From Litoribacter populi (GTDB taxonomy: Bacteria; Bacteroidota; Bacteroidia; Cytophagales; Cyclobacteriaceae), in contig NZ_VMKN01000001.1 of the NCBI RefSeq assembly GCF_007483685.1, positions 3,228,143 through 3,292,142 on the forward strand: a DNA stretch of 64,000 bases, given 5' to 3'. Shown piece after piece: positions 56,574 through 64,000 of the stretch (position 1 is its first letter; each line of letters begins with the position of its first letter). Both the position numbers and the translations under genes were made by a program. Below the pieces are notes generated by a model that saw only the letters and a program-made list of their open reading frames with translations, had not been told where the DNA came from and made no database searches.

Positions 56574-59132
56574 CTATTCCAACCTGATGGAAATCAACCC
56601 TAATCCAAAAGATTGCTGCTTTTCTTCTTCCGAAAGTTCTGGTCCAATAGAAAACTGCAAACTTTCCACTCGACTAATATCGAAGTCTTCAGGCAGATTA
56701 TGCTCAAAATGATAGGGAAGAAAGCTGGGATATGGCCTTGGAAGCGTGACGGTTTTTACGGGATTTAAATACTCCAGATCAAGCTTATACTCTCCGATTT
56801 CGCTTTCAATTTCTATCATACCTCCATAAGAACTTCCATCATCCAGCACAAAAGCCACTTGAATTTTCAGCGGGTTTTCTTCCAAAGACCTACCTTTGAT
56901 AACCAAAGTCGATTTGCCCGAAAGGTCCTCTCTCCTTCCCTTGATAGCATCCAAGATGTAATGCTTGAAGCTATAGTCATAAATCGGTTCCGCATTCAGG
57001 TTTTCAGGGTCTTCTACAAATAAACTTTCAATCGGCATTTGATATTCAAATTCCGACGCATGCTCTGTGGGGGCCAATCGAAAACCTTCTCTCCACTGTC
57101 TTACCAACCATTCTGAATCTGACTTTGCATCAAAAAGATGAATGGGGTATTCAGCTGGTGTAATTTTGACCTGGTAAGAATCACGATTGTAAAAATCCCA
57201 ATCGGATGGACTTCCTTCCCTTTTAGCTGGGTAGGTTACATTCGTGTCATCCTGGCCTTCTACTTTAATATAGTACTCAAATAGGCCTTCATATAATAAG
57301 TCTGCTGGAATTTCCGCTTTGTAATGATAAGCCTTTATTTCCTCCATTTCAATAGGATCTCTGAATCCAGGGAGGATTTTGATGGATTCGGGTTTTTCTG
57401 AAGCGACATATCTCAATTCAATTTTCAAAGGCTGATCAAGCGAGGTAGCTTGCACGGGAGTATGCACCAAATAGGGTTTTTCAACGGTTTTCTCAGGAGC
57501 GTAAAAATCCCCAAGCTTACCTTTTCCAAATTCATCCTCGGCTTTCCAAGATTTTGAGGAGTTGGCACTTTGAATTATATAGGTTCCAGGTTCAATATCA
57601 AATGTCTTTCCACGTGCTTTGAGATCCACATAGTTTCCTTCATTGATCCCTTTGATTTGGAAATTTTCACCCAACTCAGAAAGATTGACATTTATGGGAT
57701 GCTTGTCCCAATTGATCACCGCGAGAATTTTGTTTGGGCTATTTCTTCCAAATGGATCCTCTACCCAAATTGCGTCAGGCATTACTTCCAGCCTCCAATT
57801 CTCCTCATCCAGTTTGTCTAAAAAATAGGCTCCAGTCCCACCATATTTCACCAAGGGACTGTTACCCACCCCAGCTATCTGCTGGAGTTGATTTGAATTT
57901 TTCGGTTCCACATCATGCGAATTGGTATAAAGGTATTTTTCCTCCGAATTGTAAAGAGCTAAATCTGAATGATAGTCAATTTTAAAATCATCAAATTCTA
58001 AATTATCTGGATATTTCCCAAAATCGGTCCCCATAGGTACATTTCTAAAAACCTCACCGCTAATCATAAGGGAAATGGCTTTACCTGGAGTATAGGCCAA
58101 ATTCATGTAATGCGTATCATACTCAGTATTGACATCAGCCATAAAAGTAGGATCGTAAGAAAAATGCGTCCCGATCTGGATTCCAGCTGTTCTGAAAGAT
58201 CTTGCCATTACAGGATAGATATATGTCCTTCCTACATCGGCAGCGTCAAACTCATACACCAACTTTCCACCGGTATGTCTATCAAATGCCTCCGAGAAAG
58301 GGATATTGTAGTCATTTACATTTGGAAGCAAATTTCCTGGAATTTCTTTCTTATAGCCAAGGCCCGTTGGATACCATTGAAAAGTCCCGCCTTGCGCTCC
58401 TCCTTCAAAATACTTGTCGATAAAGTGAGTACCATGGCTAGCATTATAAAATATCGGCTTCTCCGTACCCGAAGCCCTGATCGCGTCAACCATACCTTTC
58501 ACAAATTCATACACTTCGGAAGCTTCCCCACTGTGATGGGGTTCATTGCTGACCTCCACGGCAACTAAACGAGGATCAGCTTTATAAGCTATTCCCGTGT
58601 AGGGGTTAGTGTGGTTCATAAATTGTGTTAGGTAATTTTCCTGCGCTTTGATACAGTTTGGATCGGTTAAGCATTCATCCTTTCCATATTTTTCCGAAAA
58701 CCCAGGTGTATCCTCATTTGGTTCCGGCCAACCATTGCCCCAAAAGGCAATTGGAGTAATCACATAGTTAATCTCCAATTCATTTAGACGATGTATGAGG
58801 TAGTCAAAATGGTCGAGGTGTTCATTCTGCAGAAGATTCCCCAAAGAGTCGCTAATTTCCGTATCCCATACGTGCACCCTATAAAGATCAAAGCCAAGGC
58901 GGATAAAGTGATAAAGGTCATTATCTATGGCTTCTTTTTGATTAATCCCTAACCTTTCCGCCGTCCGATACGCATGGGCAAATGGTACTGTGTAATTGAC
59001 TCCGAATCCATGGACTTCCGAATCATCCTCGGACCATCTGATTATGCCCGATTCATCCATATAAGTACTAGATGAGCTTTGGGCAAACAGGCCTAGGGGA
59101 AAAAGTAATAATAATAGATAAAGTAATCGCAT
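56574..59132 (-). CDS. GH5-like secreted glycoside hydrolase, multidomain
   Basis: An 852-residue protein, signal peptide 1-17 (ending LFAQ). The TIM-barrel catalytic domain (about 38-370) has the acid/base E197 in EVSNEPHH and a likely nucleophile E294 in LVYEFDAADV. From about 430 there are beta-sandwich domains, the last from about 660 resembling carbohydrate-binding modules. Related enzymes act on mannans or glucans. The substrate is not assignable. A lone gene, not in a PUL. Confidence 0.75.
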   Translation of the reverse strand: MRLLYLLLLLFPLGLFAQSSSSTYMDESGIIRWSEDDSEVHGFGVNYTVPFAHAYRTAERLGINQKEAIDNDLYHFIRLGFDLYRVHVWDTEISDSLGNLLQNEHLDHFDYLIHRLNELEINYVITPIAFWGNGWPEPNEDTPGFSEKYGKDECLTDPNCIKAQENYLTQFMNHTNPYTGIAYKADPRLVAVEVSNEPHHSGEASEVYEFVKGMVDAIRASGTEKPIFYNASHGTHFIDKYFEGGAQGGTFQWYPTGLGYKKEIPGNLLPNVNDYNIPFSEAFDRHTGGKLVYEFDAADVGRTYIYPVMARSFRTAGIQIGTHFSYDPTFMADVNTEYDTHYMNLAYTPGKAISLMISGEVFRNVPMGTDFGKYPDNLEFDDFKIDYHSDLALYNSEEKYLYTNSHDVEPKNSNQLQQIAGVGNSPLVKYGGTGAYFLDKLDEENWRLEVMPDAIWVEDPFGRNSPNKILAVINWDKHPINVNLSELGENFQIKGINEGNYVDLKARGKTFDIEPGTYIIQSANSSKSWKAEDEFGKGKLGDFYAPEKTVEKPYLVHTPVQATSLDQPLKIELRYVASEKPESIKILPGFRDPIEMEEIKAYHYKAEIPADLLYEGLFEYYIKVEGQDDTNVTYPAKREGSPSDWDFYNRDSYQVKITPAEYPIHLFDAKSDSEWLVRQWREGFRLAPTEHASEFEYQMPIESLFVEDPENLNAEPIYDYSFKHYILDAIKGRREDLSGKSTLVIKGRSLEENPLKIQVAFVLDDGSSYGGMIEIESEIGEYKLDLEYLNPVKTVTLPRPYPSFLPYHFEHNLPEDFDISRVESLQFSIGPELSEEEKQQSFGLGLISIRLE

Positions 59133-59384
59133 GGCAAATAGGTTTGATAAGATTGGTTCTTCAGATGCCTAATTTCCTTCTTTTTGTCCTAAAATCATAC
59201 TTTTCTTATATGTAAGGTGTATTTTTAGGAGTAATTATATTTTACATGAGAAGTAAAACTATAAATACTCAATTGTCTTTTGTCTTAGCAGGTCTGTAAT
59301 GACAGTGAATCAACCCACACAATCGGATAATTAGCGTTGGTTAGTATTGAAATTTGAACATAATTCAAGCAACCTATTGAAATA

Positions 59385-60176
59385 ATGAAATACCTCTTTT
59401 CTATACTCTGTATGCTGATCGCTATTGATAGCTGGTCTCAGGAAACTTTCCATAGGAAAATTGTCAGCAGTCATCTGGGGGAAATGCGGGATGTCTGGAT
59501 CACTATCCCTTCTGATTATGATTCAATCAATTCCTATCCTGTGCTTTATATGCATGATGGCCAGAATTTGGCTTATGATTCTCTGGCTTTTGCGGGAACT
59601 TGGGATTTAAAAAACAACCTATTGCAGTTGGAGGAAGAGGGGCTTAAATTCATTGTCGTAGGTATTGCTAATGGAGGAGAGAAACGCATGGCCGAGTTGT
59701 CCTGGTTTTTTAATCCTGATCATTCCTCTGGGAAAGGCAGGGACTATCTAAATTTCATTGTAGAAGAAGTCATGCCTGAAATCGAATCTACTTTTCATAT
59801 TGATAAAGAAAGAATTGGAATCTTTGGTAGTAGTCTAGGAGGCTTGATCTCCATACAGGCAATGGTTGAGTTTCCTGAGATTTTTTCAATGGCAGGAGTC
59901 TTCTCCCCTGCCTTTTGGTTCAACCCTCAAACTATGGATCAATATTACCTTTCTCAAATCAAGCCGAGGTCAAGGATCTATATGATCAGTGGAGCAAAGG
60001 AGGTCTATGGAGAAATAAACTTTCCTGAAGATCAAAAAAAGGTGGATTCCACGCTTAATTCCCACTTAACCAAAAGTCAATATTATTCTAAAATCCATGA
60101 AGATGGGGAGCACAAAGAGTGGTATTGGGCAAGGGAATTTAATGATGCGATTAGGTTTTTATTAAAAGAGAAATAA
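59385..60176 (+). CDS. Secreted esterase, PF00756 (esterase D/IroE-like) family
   Basis: A 263-residue alpha/beta hydrolase with a signal peptide (1-19). The oxyanion strand is YPVLYMHDGQNL. The nucleophile S150 is in GIFGSSLGGL. ISGAKEVYG holds the acid-region turn and EDGEHKEWYWA the histidine. Typical targets are esters of ferulate, siderophores or other small acids. A strong terminator follows. Confidence 0.86.
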   Translation: MKYLFSILCMLIAIDSWSQETFHRKIVSSHLGEMRDVWITIPSDYDSINSYPVLYMHDGQNLAYDSLAFAGTWDLKNNLLQLEEEGLKFIVVGIANGGEKRMAELSWFFNPDHSSGKGRDYLNFIVEEVMPEIESTFHIDKERIGIFGSSLGGLISIQAMVEFPEIFSMAGVFSPAFWFNPQTMDQYYLSQIKPRSRIYMISGAKEVYGEINFPEDQKKVDSTLNSHLTKSQYYSKIHEDGEHKEWYWAREFNDAIRFLLKEK

Positions 60177-60177
60177 A

Positions 60178-60210
60178 AAAGTCTTGCAGATCCGCTGCAA
60201 GACTTTTTTT
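60178..60210. terminator. Bidirectional terminator between esterase and pgi
   Basis: Perfect 12-bp stem AAAGTCTTGCAG / CTGCAAGACTTT with loop ATCCG and T runs on both strands. Confidence 0.93.
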
Positions 60211-60214
60211 ATAT

Positions 60215-61861
60215 TTATTTCCTCATTTCCTTGAAGGCGTTGATGAGACCGTTTGTAGAACCGTCATGGGAATCGATGTTACCCTCACTTTCCAACTCAG
60301 GAAGAATCTCCTTGGCTAAAACTTTACCAAGCTCTACTCCCCATTGGTCGAAACTGAAAATGTTCCAAATAACACCTTGGGTGAAGATTTTGTGCTCATA
60401 CATAGCAATCAAAGCTCCTAAGGTAAATGGATCCAGCTTTTTAACCAAGATTGAATTTGTCGGTCTGTTTCCTTCAAAAACCCTATGAGGGGCTATGACA
60501 GAGATTTCTTCTTTTGACTTGCCAGTCTTTTCCATTTCACTCATCACTTTTTCCAAGCTCTGACCGTTCATCAAGGCCTCCGTTTGGGCAAAGAAATTTG
60601 ACATCAATTTGATGTGATGATCTCCGATAGGATTGTGGGAAATTGCTGGAGCTATGAAATCACATGGGATCAGGTGAGTCCCCTGATGGATCAATTGATA
60701 GAACGCATGCTGACCATTGGTGCCTGGTTCTCCCCAGATGATCGGGCCAGTACCGTATTCGACTTTTTCTCCGTTCCGACTGATGTATTTACCATTGCTT
60801 TCCATATTTCCCTGCTGGAAGTAAGCGGCAAATCTGTGTAAATATTGGTCATAGGGCAAAATTGCCTCAGAGGTGGCACCAAGGAAATTAGTGTTCCAAA
60901 TTCCGATGAGGGCAAGGATGACGGGAATGTTTTTCTCGAAAGGCTCATTTCTGAAATGCTTGTCCATGGCATGAGCACCTTCAAGTAGCTTTTCGAAGTT
61001 GTCATAACCAATCGCACAAGCAATCGGCAATCCTATTGCGGACCAAAGGGAATACCTTCCTCCTACCCAGTCCCAAAAAACAAACATATTTTCAGTGTCG
61101 ATGCCAAATTCACCTACAGCTTTGGAATTAGTAGAAAGTGCCACGAAATGCTTTGCAATAGCAGCCTTATCCTTTGCTATAGACAAAAACCAATCCCTTG
61201 CTGTATGTGCATTGGTCATAGTTTCCTGAGTAGTAAAAGTCTTCGAGGCGATGAAAAAGAGGGTAGTTTCTGGGTCAACCTTTTTTAAAGTTTCGGCCAT
61301 GTGGGTTCCGTCTACGTTGGAAACGAAAAATATCTCCAAATTCTCTTTTTTATAAGCCTTTAATGCCTCTGTCACCATCACGGGACCTAAATCGCTACCG
61401 CCGATTCCAATGTTCACAAGGGACTTAATTGGTTTTCCTGTATAACCCTTCCACTGTCCAGCCCCCACTTTATCAGCAAAGGTTTTCATTTTCTCCAACA
61501 CAGCATTCACCTCCGGCATCACGTCCTTACCGTCCACCTCGATAGGGGAATTGGAGCGATTACGCAAGGCAGTGTGCAGCACAGCACGGTTTTCAGTTTT
61601 ATTAATAGCTTCACCGGTAAACATCGCCTCTATAGCTGACTTTAGGTCAACTTCCTCAGCAAGCTCCTGCAAACCCTTGAAGATATCATCATCCAATCTG
61701 TTTTTGGAAAAATCAACCAGAATATCCTCGAACTGAATATGGTATTTTTGAAATCTATCCTTTTGGGCAAAAAGGGATTGAATGGTTTGCTCTTGTTTGT
61801 TTTGAGCAAAAATGTCAAGCTGTTTCCAGGCCTGTGTTTGGGTGGGATTTATATTTTTCAT
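60215..61861 (-). CDS. pgi: Glucose-6-phosphate isomerase
   Basis: A 548-residue enzyme interconverting glucose-6-phosphate and fructose-6-phosphate. Sugar-phosphate-binding segments are [14 protein letters not shown] and [37 protein letters not shown] and [20 protein letters not shown] are PGI signatures. Length is normal. Its start codon lies 53 bases from the 3' end of the group II intron, so the intron now lies in its promoter area. Confidence 0.97.
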   Translation of the reverse strand: MKNINPTQTQAWKQLDIFAQNKQEQTIQSLFAQKDRFQKYHIQFEDILVDFSKNRLDDDIFKGLQELAEEVDLKSAIEAMFTGEAINKTENRAVLHTALRNRSNSPIEVDGKDVMPEVNAVLEKMKTFADKVGAGQWKGYTGKPIKSLVNIGIGGSDLGPVMVTEALKAYKKENLEIFFVSNVDGTHMAETLKKVDPETTLFFIASKTFTTQETMTNAHTARDWFLSIAKDKAAIAKHFVALSTNSKAVGEFGIDTENMFVFWDWVGGRYSLWSAIGLPIACAIGYDNFEKLLEGAHAMDKHFRNEPFEKNIPVILALIGIWNTNFLGATSEAILPYDQYLHRFAAYFQQGNMESNGKYISRNGEKVEYGTGPIIWGEPGTNGQHAFYQLIHQGTHLIPCDFIAPAISHNPIGDHHIKLMSNFFAQTEALMNGQSLEKVMSEMEKTGKSKEEISVIAPHRVFEGNRPTNSILVKKLDPFTLGALIAMYEHKIFTQGVIWNIFSFDQWGVELGKVLAKEILPELESEGNIDSHDGSTNGLINAFKEMRK

Positions 61862-61913
61862 TTAAGATTGGTTTAATGGTTTAAAGGCATAAAAATAAGG
61901 TTTTAATCCCCAA

Positions 61914-62565
61914 ATCGGGTAGGAGAAACGGGATTAATTCCCGTTTCGACCTCCCACACCACCGTACGTACCGTTCGGTATACGGCGGTTCCTTGCTTTA
62001 CATCCTCTAAGAGAACGTGTTGACGTTGTTTTCAGTTGTCCAATGTACTCATATCACTCTTATCTATTCTTCGGGTTCCGCCCTGTTTTTATGATAAGGA
62101 GCCTCTTTTTGAGCATCTAACAGCTTTACACCGGTAACATTCATTTACTGTCAAGCGGCAAGGTTCAGCCCTTCGGAAATTGTGAGACCTCCATGGATTC
62201 TCATGGCTCATGTCCATTCCTACTATGGCTTCTGCTGACTTCTCATGGCAAGCTTTACTCCGTGCTTCATACTCCGTTTCCGCACGTCCATGAGACCTCC
62301 CGTGGGAAGGCAACCCACTTTCACTCCATGTCCCCGACTCATTTACACCCCGATGTCCGTGTAATCTTTGGACTTTGACTTGTTTAGCAGCCTCATCCCA
62401 TCGGATATGCCTGATGAGGTTCGTGTTCCTCGGGGCAGAGTTTTGCCTCCAGCTTCCTTCAGATTCCACCTCGCGGTGGACACCCTTGCTCTTGGCTAGT
62501 GGTTGGCGATTACAAACCCCCACAGTGGACTTTCACCACCTAGTTGATTGCCATGCACGGCACAC
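61914..62565 (-). mobile_element. ORF-less group II intron inserted behind a terminator
   Basis: Read on minus, it begins GTGTG (62565-62561), a GUGYG 5' end. Near the end lies domain V (about 61958-61990): ACCGCCGTA / TACGGTGGT lower stem, TACC-GAAC-GGTA upper stem-loop, a CG bulge. It is followed by a domain VI stem (AAACGGG/CCCGTTT) with a bulged A seven bases from the proposed 3' end ...CCCGAT. Total length about 652 bases, so the reverse-transcriptase ORF of domain IV is absent. The 144-residue frame inside (62089-62523) is not a protein. Insertion immediately after a hairpin plus T run is the habit of class C introns. Confidence 0.82.
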
Positions 62566-62566
62566 T

Positions 62567-62594
62567 AAAAAAAGCCACTCTTGCGAAGTGGCTT
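62567..62594 (-). terminator. Terminator of the lipoprotein gene, target of the intron
   Basis: Stem AAGCCACT / AGTGGCTT with a seven-base loop and, on minus, a run of seven T that ends one base before the intron. Confidence 0.82.
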
Positions 62595-62605
62595 GTTTCA
62601 AAATT

Positions 62606-63340
62606 TTAAAACTGATCTATATCCTGTCTTTCCAAGGGCCTGAATTTTCTTCTCACTCCAAGCTCGTCATCTTCCATTTCTCCCTCATGAAAGGGATGTG
62701 CTTCTGCTAATCGGTCACCATCATAAAAAATTCTGGTAGCATCATTTTGTGCCAGCTTGTTAAGGGGATCCCCGTAATTATCTAGCATTACAAAAGCATA
62801 CTGATAGTTTCTCAAACCCTCATCCGAAACTTCAGCACTCACTACTTCTAGACTTCTAAATCTTGCTGTATCTATTCTGTCTCTTTCATGATAAACATAA
62901 TAATTTTCCACTATTGAAAACGCGGAAAACTTGTTACCGTTTCCTGACATGTATCTTTTTTCATTCGGGGAATCATAAACGATATTATCAAACTCCGGAT
63001 CCACTCCTCTTACGTCCATTACCACAGATAGGTCAGACATATTTTGTTCTCTAAATCTATAATAGTAATCCTCTACCCTTTCCCCTGATTGATAAGTCCA
63101 GTTTTGCTCATTACTGGCAGTCATATAATAGGGACTGGCTTTAAATGATCCTGACACTTGAGGTGGGGTTTTACCCTCATGCATAATAAAATTCATTCTT
63201 TCAAGCTGCTGAATTCTTTCCACTGGTGCTATTTCCAGGATTTCTGGGACAAAGACTTCGTTATAGTCTTTTTGGTCATCTGATGTACAACTACTCAACG
63301 CAATAGCGCATAGGGCTACACCGCAAAATTTCCTTAACAT
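62606..63340 (-). CDS. Lipoprotein of unknown function
   Basis: A 244-residue protein with lipobox LSSC (Cys about 18). It has no family that I recognise. It contains KASPYYMTASNEQNWTYQSG, an aromatic-rich strand EDYYYRFREQN, and an acidic C-terminus. It lies 55 bases after the aconitase stop on the same strand. Confidence 0.68.
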   Translation of the reverse strand: MLRKFCGVALCAIALSSCTSDDQKDYNEVFVPEILEIAPVERIQQLERMNFIMHEGKTPPQVSGSFKASPYYMTASNEQNWTYQSGERVEDYYYRFREQNMSDLSVVMDVRGVDPEFDNIVYDSPNEKRYMSGNGNKFSAFSIVENYYVYHERDRIDTARFRSLEVVSAEVSDEGLRNYQYAFVMLDNYGDPLNKLAQNDATRIFYDGDRLAEAHPFHEGEMEDDELGVRRKFRPLERQDIDQF

Positions 63341-63395
63341 GATTTACCTCCTTTAAATAATTAAAATATCAATAAACTTTATAAAAAAACATCCC

Positions 63396-64000
63396 TTAAG
63401 CATTGTCACGCTGTAAAAACTGACGAAAAACATAATTCAGGATACCTCCATGTTTGAAGTATTCAATTTCAATGCCAGAATCCAACCTACTTACAACTTC
63501 GAAACTTTTTCTTGATCCATCCTCACTCTCCACCTTTACTAAAAGCCTCTTACCAAGTTCCAAGCCTGTTTCTATATTTTCAATTGAGTATTTCTCCTTA
63601 CCGGTAAGCCCTAATGTTTCCGCATTTTCACCTTCTACATACTGAAGTGGCATTACTCCCATACCTACTAAGTTACTTCGATGGATCCGTTCGTAACTTT
63701 CCGCAATGACTGCTTTTACTCCCAATAAATTAGTCCCTTTGGCAGCCCAATCCCTAGAGGACCCGCTTCCGTACTCTTTACCAGCCAATACCATCAATGG
63801 AGTGTTGGTCTCTTTATATTTCTGTGCGGCATCATAAATATTCATCTCCTCCCCGCTTGGAATGTGCATCGTGTATCCGCCTTCTTTTGAAGACAATTCA
63901 TTTTTGATCCTTACATTGGCAAATGTCCCTCTAACCATAATCTCGTCATTTCCACGTCTGGACCCATAGGAATTAAAATTCGCTTTTGGAACCCCTCTCT
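63396..64000 (-). CDS. acnA: Aconitate hydratase, C-terminal part (AcnA type, 5' end outside window)
   Basis: The visible 200 residues are the C-terminal swivel domain of the iron-regulatory-protein-type aconitase: [39 protein letters not shown] with active-site residues, and [20 protein letters not shown]. The enzyme isomerises citrate to isocitrate in the TCA cycle. The rest extends past base 64000. Confidence 0.93.
   Translation of the reverse strand, partial: RGVPKANFNSYGSRRGNDEIMVRGTFANVRIKNELSSKEGGYTMHIPSGEEMNIYDAAQKYKETNTPLMVLAGKEYGSGSSRDWAAKGTNLLGVKAVIAESYERIHRSNLVGMGVMPLQYVEGENAETLGLTGKEKYSIENIETGLELGKRLLVKVESEDGSRKSFEVVSRLDSGIEIEYFKHGGILNYVFRQFLQRDNA

Noticed and set aside
62089-62523. 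Minus-strand frame of 144 residues
   Set aside because: It lies wholly inside the group II intron domains I-IV and has no protein-like features; it is ribozyme sequence.

Overview
The window looks like the chromosome of a member of the Bacteroidota, most likely order Cytophagales (Cyclobacteriaceae-like). The evidence is a SusC/SusD outer-membrane pair, a Porin_10-type putative porin, many lipoproteins with LxxC lipoboxes, a menaquinone gene set, few Shine-Dalgarno-like sites, and promoters of the Bacteroidota form TTG-N19-TAnnTTTG (clearest at 51240-51269). A genus cannot be named from this sequence alone. No rRNA, tRNA, CRISPR array or intact phage was seen.

Layout. 1-5.4 kb: end of a MiaE-like tRNA hydroxylase, a Q-rich porin and lpxK on the minus strand, then a Nif3-like protein and a coiled-coil zinc-ribbon protein on plus. 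5.8-11.1 kb: a small secreted protein, a histidine phosphatase, and a menaquinone operon (hotdog thioesterase, menF, menD) followed by rluF. 11.1-15.7 kb: a 2-oxoglutarate dioxygenase, an OmpA-like lipoprotein, an XRE/S24 repressor with a small partner gene and a candidate palindromic operator, and menB. 15.8-23.4 kb: a truncated alpha/beta hydrolase, msrB, a Tudor-like small protein, a large lipoprotein, a polysaccharide lyase and a Pif1-like helicase with a C-terminal HTH.

23.6-33.4 kb is the most unusual stretch. It holds a BASS transporter, two secreted TIMP/NTR-like proteins, a frameshifted small gene, a decayed lipoprotein with an HExxH zinc-peptidase motif, two paralogous lipoproteins of unknown function, and tex. 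Two degenerate copies of the last codons of tex lie upstream of the real tex end and bracket the accessory genes. This suggests repeated insertion or duplication at the tex 3' end.

33.8-51.2 kb: an orphan HicB-like protein, an exported flavodoxin, katG, a PBP4-type carboxypeptidase and an S9 peptidase. Next come a class-A-beta-lactamase-fold lipoprotein beside a D-aminoacylase, a SusC/SusD/lipoprotein operon, and a membrane pyrophosphatase with a textbook promoter. 51.5-64 kb: a PIG3-type oxidoreductase, an NTF2-like protein, an AGCS symporter overlapping glycerate kinase, an ion channel, a GH5-like enzyme, an esterase and pgi. The end holds an ORF-less group II intron directly behind a terminator, a lipoprotein, and the 3' part of aconitase.

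Across the window the intergenic spaces carry four families of degenerate short-period repeats (TACGAAGT, GACCGAAG/GACGGATG, CACAGAG and CATTATT types). They usually abut gene 3' ends and often form long hairpins.
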